A stretch of DNA of 6,132 bases from Thiotrichaceae bacterium. GTDB lineage: Bacteria > Pseudomonadota > Gammaproteobacteria > Thiotrichales > Thiotrichaceae. The stretch is from the NCBI GenBank assembly GCA_024762625.1, contig JANTHA010000133.1:1-6132 (forward strand). The letters are read 5' to 3'. Position numbers and translations under genes: made by a program. Below the pieces are notes generated by a model. That model was not told the DNA's origin, did no database searches, and saw only the letters and a program-made list of their open reading frames with translations. Numbering within the stretch: position 1 is the first letter of the stretch; each line of letters begins with the position of its first letter. This document shows, piece by piece, positions 1 to 6,132 of this stretch.

Positions 1-154
1 TAGCCGAGTGACTGTGGGATTGCAACAAGGGCGACCGTTAAACCGGCAATAAAATCAGCGCGAATTGTCTCTCTGTTTCTTTTAGGTATCACAGCCAGGA
101 ATGGCAGAAAATGCGAATAGTCGAAGTGAAACGAGGGGATTGAAAAGAATCCAT
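1..154 (-). CDS. SulP-family anion (sulfate-type) permease, N-terminal fragment, start uncertain
   Basis: Read on the minus strand, bases 164 down to 1 form an open frame whose last part translates to RETIRADFIAGLTVALVAIP followed by QSLGY. This is the N-terminal signature of SulP (SLC26-like) permeases: the arginine-rich lead-in, then ADxIAGLTVA and IPQSxxYA leading into the first membrane segment. Family members are inner-membrane anion transporters or symporters (sulfate, bicarbonate and others), usually 500-600 residues with a C-terminal STAS domain. Only about 45 residues lie in the window, so the substrate cannot be assigned. The start is unclear. The SulP frame holds no ATG before its upstream stop (165-167). 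In-frame candidates are a CTG at 107-105 or a GTG at 92-90, both without a good ribosome site. The nearest ATG (154-152) is in another frame. The entry is drawn to that ATG as the likely extent. Family assignment is fairly sure; the 5' end is not. Confidence 0.72.
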
Positions 155-190
155 GGTTACATAATTACCAATTTAAGCATTAAGCAATGT

Positions 191-244
191 GCAAACGACA
201 TAAAGCGCAAACGACGTAAAGCGCAAACGAAGTAAAGCGCAAAC
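191..244. repeat. Tandem 16-bp direct repeats, 3.4 copies
   Basis: Three head-to-tail copies of GCAAACGACATAAAGC-like units occupy 191-206, 207-222 and 223-238. A partial fourth copy, GCAAAC, lies at 239-244. The copies differ only at unit positions 9-10 (CA, CG, AG). The array sits between the divergent SulP fragment and the permease at 333, just upstream of that permease's likely promoter. It could be a cluster of regulator-binding sites or simply replication slippage; the sequence does not decide between these. There are no spacers between units, so it is not CRISPR. Confidence 0.9.
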
Positions 245-258
245 AATCTGCTAAAAAG

Positions 259-287
259 CTGAAAAAAAAGTTCCGCGAGACTATACT
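259..287 (+). promoter_or_regulatory. Candidate sigma70-type promoter for the ArsB/NhaD-type permease
   Basis: A good -10 hexamer TATACT lies at 282-287. A weak -35 CTGAAA lies at 259-264, giving a 17-bp spacer. This puts the transcription start near 294 and leaves a leader of about 40 bases before the ATG at 333. It lies just downstream of the 16-bp repeat array, where an upstream-binding regulator could act. Found by eye from consensus matches only. Confidence 0.4.
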
Positions 288-332
288 TCAGCTCAGTTTT
301 TTAATTTGCTAAATTTTCTGGGGATTTAAAGA

Positions 333-1688
333 ATGGAGACGCAGGCTTTAACTGAAGCATTAACCTGGAACACGTCCATGGCGGTGTCCGCCATTATACT
401 CATTGCCGCCTTTATTGGTATTTTTACAGAAGGCGTGCATGGTTTTCATCGCACTAAATTTGGCATGGCCGGCGCTGGCATCATGATCCTGGCCGGGCAA
501 TATTTTGGATTTTATAATCCCTCTCTGGCCATAAAAGCAATCGACTGGAATGTGGTGTTTTTATTGGGAGGCATGATGACAATTGTCGCCATCATGATTC
601 CAACGGGTGGTTTCCAGTCGCTGGCTTATCGCATTGCGGATTTTAGTCGCGGACGATTATTCCTTTTGATGGTTTTATTAGGTACAGCAGTCACCGTTAT
701 TTCACTGCTGCTTGATAATGTCACGACGGTTGTTATTTTTGGCCCCTTGATTGTCTTGATATGCCAGGCTTTGCGGGTGAGCCCTGTTCCTTTTTTGCTG
801 GGTGCGGCATTATTATCGGATACCGGCGGCGTTGCGACGCTTGTTGGCGACCCACCCAACTTAATGATTGGCTCGGCCGCCCATATTGATTTTAATACCT
901 TTTTGCTTCATATGGGAGGCATTGTGTTTGTCGCCTGGCTTGCCATTCTGTTTGCGCAAAAACTGCTATTCAAAAAAGAGTTATCGGCAAAACCTTATAG
1001 TCAGGATTTTTCTTCAAAAGGCGAAATCACCGATAAGCATACCTGGTACGCCTCATTAGCTGTTCTCGCTATCATGGTTGTGTTATTTATTTTTCACCAT
1101 TCTTTTGGCTGGGAGCCCTGGTTTGTTGCGGCAATTGGTTTAACCTTGCTGATTTTTATTGGCCGTTCGGTTGAACTTGATAAGTCGTTTGAGTCGGTCG
1201 AGCTATCTTTGTTAATGTTCTTTATCTCACTGTTTATTTTAGTGGGCGGCGTCGAACAAAGTCATTTTTTGCAATTTCTGGGGCAGTATATTCGGCCTTT
1301 TGTCGAATCCGACCTGCTGTTGGCGGCTATTATTCTTATGTGGGTTGCAGCAATTCTTTCCGCCATGATTGATAATATCCCCTTTACTGCGGCAATGGTT
1401 CCCATCATTTTAGGTATGGAACAACAGGGTATCAATGTTACGCCACTGTGGTGGTCTTTGGCTATCGGCGTCGGTATGGGTGGAAATGGCACGCATCTGG
1501 GTTCTACAGCCAATGTCTTTATTGTTACTCTTTCTGAGCGTTTAGCCAAAGAAACAGGTGAACAAAGTTACCGGATAACGCCGGGTTTGTGGTTTAAAAA
1601 AGGCACGCCTGCAATGCTTATAACGCTATTGACCTCATCAATTTTAATGTGGCTATTCTTTGATTTCTTTAGCAAGCCAATACACTAA
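333..1688 (+). CDS. ArsB/NhaD-type transporter (IT superfamily, P-permease-like)
   Basis: A 451-residue polytopic inner-membrane protein of the ion transporter (IT) superfamily, which includes ArsB arsenite pumps, NhaD Na+/H+ antiporters and the mammalian P protein. Two inverted-topology halves are visible, each with a re-entrant-loop signature. The first half has DNVTT (128-132) and GDPPNLMIGSA (172-182). The second has DNIPFTAAMVP (347-357) and GGNGTHLGSTAN (383-394). About ten or more hydrophobic segments alternate through the protein, with a hydrophilic linker near 212-237. The length is normal for the family. The start at 333 has a GGGGA ribosome site at 320-324, 8 bases upstream. The SulP fragment is divergent, and the next gene has its own operator region, so this is probably a single-gene unit. 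No arsR, arsC or other arsenic gene is near, so an arsenite role is not supported; cation/proton exchange or anion transport are both possible. Confidence 0.88.
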   Translation: METQALTEALTWNTSMAVSAIILIAAFIGIFTEGVHGFHRTKFGMAGAGIMILAGQYFGFYNPSLAIKAIDWNVVFLLGGMMTIVAIMIPTGGFQSLAYRIADFSRGRLFLLMVLLGTAVTVISLLLDNVTTVVIFGPLIVLICQALRVSPVPFLLGAALLSDTGGVATLVGDPPNLMIGSAAHIDFNTFLLHMGGIVFVAWLAILFAQKLLFKKELSAKPYSQDFSSKGEITDKHTWYASLAVLAIMVVLFIFHHSFGWEPWFVAAIGLTLLIFIGRSVELDKSFESVELSLLMFFISLFILVGGVEQSHFLQFLGQYIRPFVESDLLLAAIILMWVAAILSAMIDNIPFTAAMVPIILGMEQQGINVTPLWWSLAIGVGMGGNGTHLGSTANVFIVTLSERLAKETGEQSYRITPGLWFKKGTPAMLITLLTSSILMWLFFDFFSKPIH

Positions 1689-1802
1689 AATTGTTGATCA
1701 GCCTTGAGGTCATGGATTCAGGCATAGGTCCAGTGAATAAAAATTAACAGCAACATCAGCAGGAAACGAAATAAAACGTCAAGAAGAAAGTTGAATAAAT
1801 GG

Positions 1803-1832
1803 TTGCATACCAACTGGTATGTATGTGAGAAT
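1803..1832 (+). promoter_or_regulatory. Weak candidate promoter of the TetR-type regulator operon
   Basis: TTGCAT at 1803-1808 and GAGAAT at 1827-1832 form a weak -35/-10 pair with an 18-bp spacer. The spacer and the 3' half of the -35 are covered by the palindrome at 1806-1821, the arrangement expected when a repressor blocks RNA polymerase at its own promoter. Both hexamers match consensus poorly, so the position is tentative. Confidence 0.25.
1806..1821. promoter_or_regulatory. Palindromic operator, probably for the adjacent TetR-type repressor
   Basis: CATACCA-AC-TGGTATG is a perfect inverted repeat with 7-bp arms and a 2-bp centre. TetR-family dimers bind palindromes of about this size, usually near their own gene. 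The site lies about 100 bp before the chosen repressor start at 1923. A single half-site, ATACCA, recurs at 1904-1909 next to the ribosome site, possibly by chance. The palindrome is seen directly; its link to the repressor is inferred from position. Confidence 0.65.
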
Positions 1833-1908
1833 CCATGCATGTCTAGCTCACCTTATTTCCACGATACGCTGAATCAATGGCGGCGTCTCCGATCATATGA
1901 CCAATACC

Positions 1909-1918
1909 AGGAAGAGGG
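1909..1918 (+). promoter_or_regulatory. Ribosome binding site that fixes the TetR-type regulator start
   Basis: AGGAAGAGGG is a purine-rich Shine-Dalgarno stretch ending 4 bases before the ATG at 1923. It offers both AGGA (10-base spacing) and GAGG (5-base spacing). The longer in-frame TTG start at 1791 has only a weak purine stretch before it and would put the operator palindrome inside the coding region, so 1923 is preferred. Confidence 0.7.
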
Positions 1919-1922
1919 CGGA

Positions 1923-2576
1923 ATGGATAGCAGTATGGCGACCCGTGAAAAAATCCTGATGGCGGCGTTTGACGAGATTTATCAGCGTGGTTTTCAGGCG
2001 GCGAGTTTGAATAATATTCTTAAGAATACCAATATCACCAAAGGCGCGCTATACCATCATTTTAAAAACAAGTTGGAGTTGGGCTATGCGGTGGTTGATG
2101 AAGTTATCCATTCCACCTTCAAAGATAACTGGATTGAGCCACTGTCTCACAGCGATGATCCTGTCGGCGCGATTCAGGACATTCTGTTGAAAGCCGGCGA
2201 GCAAATGACCGAGGACGATGTGCGTCTGGGCTGCCCATTGAATAACCTTGCGCAGGAAATGTCGCCAATTGACGAGGGTTTTCGTATGCGCATCACCGCG
2301 ATTTACGAAGAATGGCGGGATGCGCTGAAAGGCGCCTGCGAGCGCGCTAAAGCAAAAGGAAGGCTACGCCAGGATGTAGACAGCAAACAACTGGCTTTGC
2401 TATTTATTGCAACGCTTGAAGGTTGCGTGGGATTTGCCAAGAGCGCGCAGTCACTTGAAATTTTATTGCAATGTGGTCATGGACTGATTACTCAGCTTGA
2501 GCTATTAAAAGTGGACAATGATTTAAATACTAACTTCTGTCCAGAAACAAAAACGAAAAAGGCATTCAAGACATAA
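1923..2576 (+). CDS. TetR/AcrR-family transcriptional regulator
   Basis: A 217-residue one-component repressor, a usual TetR length. The N-terminal DNA-binding domain is clear. Helix 1 begins at TREKILMAAFDEIYQRGF (7-24). The helix-turn-helix spans about 27-47 and ends in the typical ITKGALYHHFKNK (38-50). The C-terminal part is the ligand-binding and dimerisation region; it includes LGCPLNNLAQEMS and a long helix with EEWRDALKGACERAKAKG. After the last hydrophobic helix the protein ends in a polar, Lys/Thr-rich tail of about 20 residues. The open frame extends upstream to a TTG at 1791, but those 44 residues do not look like TetR sequence, so the ATG at 1923 was chosen; an ATG at 1935 is also possible. 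The stop overlaps the start of the RND transporter by one base, so the two are co-transcribed. It probably represses the pump operon and itself through the palindrome at 1806, and is released by the pump's cargo or a related compound. The ligand is unknown. Confidence 0.92.
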   Translation: MDSSMATREKILMAAFDEIYQRGFQAASLNNILKNTNITKGALYHHFKNKLELGYAVVDEVIHSTFKDNWIEPLSHSDDPVGAIQDILLKAGEQMTEDDVRLGCPLNNLAQEMSPIDEGFRMRITAIYEEWRDALKGACERAKAKGRLRQDVDSKQLALLFIATLEGCVGFAKSAQSLEILLQCGHGLITQLELLKVDNDLNTNFCPETKTKKAFKT

Positions 2577-4897
2577 TGATAAAAAAATATGCAGACACGG
2601 TCGTCAAAAATCGTTTCTTGTTGATTGCGCTGTCCTTGTTGTTTTTGTTAGTTACCGTGACGGGGGCGAAAAACCTTCATTTCAATAACGATTATCGTAT
2701 TTTCTTTTCGCAAGATGATCCGCGTTTGCAGGCCTTCGAAAATCTTCAAAACACCTATACTAAAAATGACAATGTTCTCTTGGTGCTTGCGCCTGAAGAC
2801 GGCAAGGTGTTTGACAGAAATACGCTGAAGGCGATTGAAGATGTAACCGAACGCGCCTGGCAAACGCCGTATTCAATTCGAGTGGATTCAATAAGTAATT
2901 TTCAGCATACCCAGTCGCTGGGAGATGATTTATCCGTGGCAAATTTGTATGAAAACGCCGCGAGTCTCAGTGATGCAGAGCTTGAAAAAATCAAGAACAT
3001 TGCGCTTTCCGAGCCATTGTTGTTACACCGTTTGATTTCTCCCGATGCGCATGTGAGCGCTATTAATATCACCCTGGAATTTCCTAAAACCGAAGAGGAT
3101 GACGACGGCGTAAGCCATCAGGCGGATCCAACTAAACAAACTGAAAAAGTAGTAGCTTCGGTGCGTAAGTTGAGAAATTACATTAATAATACCTACCCAC
3201 ACATCAAGGTGTATCTGTCCGGTATTGTGATGATGAACAATGCCTTCGGCGAGGCGACCATCTATGATATGTCACACCTGTTACCGCTGGCTTTGCTACT
3301 GATTCTCGCGACGGTTTACTTATTGCTACGCAATGTCAGCGGTGTTGTGACCACCATGCTGGTGATTTTCTTTTCGGTGATGTCGGCTTTTGGTCTTGCA
3401 GGCTGGCTGGGTATTGAATTATCTTCGCCGGTCATGTCTGCGCCGGTCATTATCATGACCCTGGCGGTTGCTGATTGTGTGCATATTCTATCGACCTGGA
3501 TTACCGAAATGCGCACCGGTAAGGATAAAATGACCGCCATGCGTGAAAGTCTGCGAATAAATTTTACACCGGTGTTTCTGACTTCACTGACCACGGCGAT
3601 TGGTTTTTTATCGCTAAATTTCAGCGATGCGCCGCCATTTCGCGATCTTGGTAATGTGGCTGCAATGGGTGTAACGGCGGCCTTTTTGTATTCGATCTTT
3701 TTGTTGCCAGCGCTGGCTGTCGTGTTGCCTGTCCGAGTACAACAGAAACAAACACGCACCCTGACAATCATGTCGAACTTTTCCGAATGGGTTATCGCAC
3801 ATCAAAAGATTCTGTTGATCAGTATCGGCGCAGTTGCTATCGCACTGATTTCATTGATTCCGCACAATCAACTCAATGATGTGTTTGTGAAATATTTTGA
3901 TGAGCGTATCCAGTTTCGTACCGATACTGATTTTATCGTGGATAATCTGACTGGCATCTATTTTGTTGATTATTCACTGGATACCAGGCAATCAGGCAAT
4001 ATTTCCGAACCGGAGAATTTACGTCAGATTGAAATGTTTTCCAGATGGCTGGCGCAACAGCCCGAAGTGATTCATGTCAACACCATTACCGATACCTTCA
4101 AACGGCTCAATAAGAACATGCATGGTGATGATCCGGCCTGGTATAAACTGCCGGAAACCCGGGAGCTTGCGGCGCAATACTTATTGCTTTATGAGATGTC
4201 CTTACCGTATGGACTGGATCTGAATAATCAGATAGATATTGACAAGAAAAGCACGCGCTTAAGCGTTACTCTTCATACTCTGTCTACCCAGGAGGTGCTC
4301 AGTTTTGAAAAACGCGCCAACGACTGGATGGAGAAAAACATCCCCGAACTCAAGTCGATTGGCGCAAGTCCGACCATCATGTTTGCGCATATCGGCATGA
4401 AAAATATAATCAGCATGTTAGGCGGAACAACCGTGGCCTTGTTTCTGATTTCGCTGATTCTATTTGTGGCGCTCAAATCCTGGCGCTTTGGTCTGATGAG
4501 CTTAATACCGAATTTGATTCCGGCGGGTATGGCTTTTGGTTTGTGGGCCATTGTCAACGGCGAAATCGGCCTGGCTTTGTCAGTGGTGACCGCAATGACG
4601 TTGGGGATTGTGGTGGATGACACCATTCATTTTTTAAGTAAATACCTGCGTGCGCGTCGTGAAAAGGGACTCAACGCAGAAGATGCGGTGCGCTACGCCT
4701 TTTCCACTGTCGGCATCGCCTTGTGGGTTACTTCGATTGCGCTGATCGCAGGCTTCCTGGTGCTTGCGACGTCCTCATTTAAATTAAATGCCGGTATGGG
4801 CCTGCTTACCGCAATCGTGATTGGACTTGCACTGGTGACTGATTTTCTGTTATTGCCGCCCTTGCTGATCAAGCTGGATAGGTGGTTGAGGAAATGA
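2576..4897 (+). CDS. RND superfamily transporter, HAE3/MMPL type
   Basis: A 773-residue inner-membrane protein with the duplicated RND plan: TM1 (about 14-30), a periplasmic domain (about 32-230), TM2-6 (about 233-386), TM7 (about 411-429), a second periplasmic domain (about 430-610) and TM8-12 (about 613-766). TM4 carries LAVADCVHIL with Asp300 and His303. TM10 carries VVDDTIHFL with Asp681, Asp682 and His685. These are the likely proton-relay positions. TSLTTAIGFLSLNFSD (336-351) followed by PPFRDLG is also typical of the family. The length fits HAE3 (about 750-900) and is much shorter than the roughly 1,050-residue AcrB type. HAE3 members include HpnN (hopanoids) and relate to mycobacterial MmpL lipid exporters, so a lipid or hydrophobic cargo is inferred. 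The ATG shares a base with the repressor stop and has only a weak, distant AAAGG before it, suggesting translational coupling. The LolA-like gene downstream is the probable periplasmic partner. No MFP adaptor or TolC-like gene is visible. Confidence 0.93.
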   Translation: MIKKYADTVVKNRFLLIALSLLFLLVTVTGAKNLHFNNDYRIFFSQDDPRLQAFENLQNTYTKNDNVLLVLAPEDGKVFDRNTLKAIEDVTERAWQTPYSIRVDSISNFQHTQSLGDDLSVANLYENAASLSDAELEKIKNIALSEPLLLHRLISPDAHVSAINITLEFPKTEEDDDGVSHQADPTKQTEKVVASVRKLRNYINNTYPHIKVYLSGIVMMNNAFGEATIYDMSHLLPLALLLILATVYLLLRNVSGVVTTMLVIFFSVMSAFGLAGWLGIELSSPVMSAPVIIMTLAVADCVHILSTWITEMRTGKDKMTAMRESLRINFTPVFLTSLTTAIGFLSLNFSDAPPFRDLGNVAAMGVTAAFLYSIFLLPALAVVLPVRVQQKQTRTLTIMSNFSEWVIAHQKILLISIGAVAIALISLIPHNQLNDVFVKYFDERIQFRTDTDFIVDNLTGIYFVDYSLDTRQSGNISEPENLRQIEMFSRWLAQQPEVIHVNTITDTFKRLNKNMHGDDPAWYKLPETRELAAQYLLLYEMSLPYGLDLNNQIDIDKKSTRLSVTLHTLSTQEVLSFEKRANDWMEKNIPELKSIGASPTIMFAHIGMKNIISMLGGTTVALFLISLILFVALKSWRFGLMSLIPNLIPAGMAFGLWAIVNGEIGLALSVVTAMTLGIVVDDTIHFLSKYLRARREKGLNAEDAVRYAFSTVGIALWVTSIALIAGFLVLATSSFKLNAGMGLLTAIVIGLALVTDFLLLPPLLIKLDRWLRK

Positions 4898-4960
4898 TGA
4901 ATGAGTCAAGCTGAACTGAACAATGCGGGCAGAGTCTGAATTATCTCTATACGATGAATT

Positions 4961-4968
4961 AAAAAGGG
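4961..4968 (+). promoter_or_regulatory. Ribosome binding site that fixes the LolA-like gene start
   Basis: AAAAAGGG lies 8 bases before the ATG at 4977. That start puts a clean signal peptide at the very N-terminus. The in-frame ATG at 4923 has no comparable site and would add 18 polar residues before the signal peptide. Confidence 0.7.
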
Positions 4969-4976
4969 TAAACCAA

Positions 4977-5777
4977 ATGATTTTCAAACAACTGATAAAA
5001 CTGATTATTCTTATGCTGGCGCTAAGCAGTGCGGCTTCAGCCTATGCGCTGGCGGAGAATCCGCAACAGAAAGGCTTGCGCATCGCCAAGGAAGCAGACG
5101 CCAAAGACACTGGTTTCGGCGACTTTACCGCTGATATGGTGATGACCCTGAAAAACCGCGCAGGCAAAACCAGCACCCGTTTTATTCGCATTAAAACGCT
5201 GGAAGGGCATAATGACGGCGACAAGTCTTTGTCCTTGTTTGATGAACCGGCGGATGTAAAGGGAACAGCGATGTTAACTTTTTCACATGGTTTGAAACCA
5301 GATGATCAGTGGCTATATTTGCCTGCATTGAAGCGGGTCAAGCGGATTAATTCACGCAATAAATCCGGTCCTTTCATGGGCAGCGAGTTTGCTTTTGAAG
5401 ACCTGGGTTCCCAGGAAGTTGAAAAATACCATTACAAATACCTGCGTGAAGAGCCCTGCGGCAAGGGCTGGAAATGCCATGTGATTGAGCGCACGCCCGC
5501 CTATAAGTATTCCGGTTATAGTAAACAGCATGTATGGCTTGATAGCAAAGAGTACCGGCCTGTCAAGGTAGTGTTTTATGATCGCAAGGGCAGTAAGTTG
5601 AAAACGCTCACGTCCAGCGGCTTCAAACAATATCTGGGGCGTTACTGGCGGCCAGCAACCATGAACATGGTGAATCATCAGACCGGCAAGAGCACCATTT
5701 TACAATGGAAAAACTACAAGTTCAGAACCGGCTTGAGCAATCGCGATTTTAATAAAAACGCTTTGAAGCGACAATAA
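4977..5777 (+). CDS. LolA-like periplasmic protein, outer membrane lipoprotein-sorting family
   Basis: A 266-residue secreted protein. Residues 1-26 form a Sec signal peptide: a Lys-containing start, a hydrophobic core IILMLALSSAA, and probable cleavage after ALA at 24-26. There is no lipobox cysteine, so the mature protein should be soluble in the periplasm. The rest matches the COG2834-type 'outer membrane lipoprotein-sorting' family related to LolA and LolB. Its hallmarks are FDEPADVKGTAML (88-100), WLYLPALKRVKRI (112-124) and GPFMGSEFAFEDL (131-143). LolA-fold proteins hold acyl chains in a half-open beta-barrel. This one is longer than true LolA (about 180 mature residues) and sits beside an RND pump, so it is probably a dedicated carrier and not the general lipoprotein chaperone. 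Cys161 and Cys167 could form a disulfide. It lies 79 bp after the RND stop with no terminator seen between, so it is probably in the same operon. The cargo is not known. Confidence 0.87.
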   Translation: MIFKQLIKLIILMLALSSAASAYALAENPQQKGLRIAKEADAKDTGFGDFTADMVMTLKNRAGKTSTRFIRIKTLEGHNDGDKSLSLFDEPADVKGTAMLTFSHGLKPDDQWLYLPALKRVKRINSRNKSGPFMGSEFAFEDLGSQEVEKYHYKYLREEPCGKGWKCHVIERTPAYKYSGYSKQHVWLDSKEYRPVKVVFYDRKGSKLKTLTSSGFKQYLGRYWRPATMNMVNHQTGKSTILQWKNYKFRTGLSNRDFNKNALKRQ

Positions 5778-5805
5778 ACTGTAGTTCATCAGGAGTGAGC
5801 TCAGC

Positions 5806-6132
5806 ATGTCTGCTTCAGCCGAATACGTAGCCTATATTCGCGATCTTTTAACGGATTTTTCTGATCTGACAAGCCGGAAGTTTTTCGGCGGCATTGCTTT
5901 TCGTTCCAGTGCATTAGGCGAGGATGTTCAGTTTGCCATGGTGATTAACGATGTATTGTATTTTGTGGTGGATGATGTTAGCCGTCCAGAATACCAGGCA
6001 AGAGGCATGCAGCCATTTTCGTATGAAAAGAAAACCGGCGTTGTCACGGTGAGAAAATATTATACGGCGCCTGAAGAATTGTTCGAAGACGAACAACTAA
6101 TGAATCAATGGGCGCAACGCGCTTTGCAAGCC
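5806..6132 (+). CDS. TfoX/Sxy-family protein, N-terminal domain, 3' end cut by the window
   Basis: The frame from the ATG at 5806 is open for 109 codons to the window edge. The residues match the TfoX N-terminal domain: SRKFFGGIAFR near 25-35, then FAMVINDVLYFVVDD, then PFSYEKKTGVVTVRKYYTAP. The last residues, WAQRALQA, correspond to the C-terminal helix of single-domain members, so the true stop is probably only a few codons beyond. AGGAG at 5791-5795 is a good ribosome site 10 bases before the ATG. In Haemophilus and Vibrio, the longer two-domain Sxy/TfoX proteins help CRP switch on competence genes. Short N-domain-only proteins like this one are widespread and mostly of unknown role, so competence should not be assumed. 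It starts 28 bp after the LolA-like gene on the same strand, so read-through is possible. Confidence 0.85.
   Translation, partial: MSASAEYVAYIRDLLTDFSDLTSRKFFGGIAFRSSALGEDVQFAMVINDVLYFVVDDVSRPEYQARGMQPFSYEKKTGVVTVRKYYTAPEELFEDEQLMNQWAQRALQA

Noticed and set aside
191..244. CRISPR array
   Set aside because: The 16-bp units abut with no spacers and there are no cas genes.
333..1688. Arsenite efflux pump (arsB) call
   Set aside because: The IT-superfamily motifs are shared with NhaD and P-permease types, and no other arsenic gene is nearby.
1689..1790. Rho-independent terminator after the ArsB/NhaD-type permease
   Set aside because: No GC-rich stem followed by a T run could be found; only short imperfect pairings are present.
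1834..1841. CATGCATG palindrome as a second operator
   Set aside because: An 8-base self-complementary word is common by chance and unrelated to the stronger site at 1806.
1791..1922. 44-residue in-frame N-terminal extension of the TetR-type regulator from a TTG start
   Set aside because: It shows no TetR-like sequence, has only a weak purine stretch before it, and would bury the operator palindrome in coding sequence; the ATG at 1923 has a strong site.
3316..3771. Antisense open frame of 151 codons inside the RND gene, and other opposite-strand frames in the window
   Set aside because: They lie opposite strongly conserved transporter sequence and show no recognisable domain; they are by-products of the coding strand.
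4923..4976. 18-residue upstream extension of the LolA-like protein
   Set aside because: It puts polar residues before a clear signal peptide and has no ribosome site; AAAAAGGG supports 4977.

Overview
The window looks like chromosomal DNA of a mid-GC gammaproteobacterium. This rests on the gene families, not on any species-specific marker: a TetR–HAE3 RND–LolA-like gene trio, an ArsB/NhaD-type permease, a SulP permease and a TfoX/Sxy-like protein. No insertion sequence, phage gene, RNA gene or CRISPR array is visible. Coding density is high, and five of the six genes read on the + strand.

Layout: (1) The left edge holds the N-terminal end of a SulP-family anion permease on the minus strand, cut by the window and lacking a convincing in-frame ATG. 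(2) A divergent intergenic region of about 180 bp carries three tandem copies of a 16-bp repeat (191-244) and a plausible sigma70-type promoter. (3) An ArsB/NhaD-type membrane permease of the IT superfamily follows (333-1688). (4) The next intergenic region contains a perfect 7-2-7 palindrome (1806-1821), which I read as the operator of the TetR-type repressor encoded just downstream (1923-2576). (5) The repressor stop codon overlaps the start codon of a large HAE3/MMPL-type RND transporter by one base (2576-4897). (6) About 80 bp later comes a secreted LolA-like 'outer membrane lipoprotein-sorting' protein (4977-5777). (7) A TfoX N-terminal-domain protein begins 28 bp further on and runs off the right edge (5806-6132).

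How the genes may work together: the repressor, the 12-TM RND pump and the periplasmic LolA-fold protein read as one operon for moving a hydrophobic molecule, probably a lipid, lipoprotein or amphiphile, out of the inner membrane and across the periplasm. The repressor probably senses that molecule or a related one. The families are known, but the cargo cannot be read from sequence and is the main open question. The two permeases at the left look like separate transcription units sharing a divergent regulatory region. The TfoX-like gene may be read through from the trio, but nothing links it functionally.
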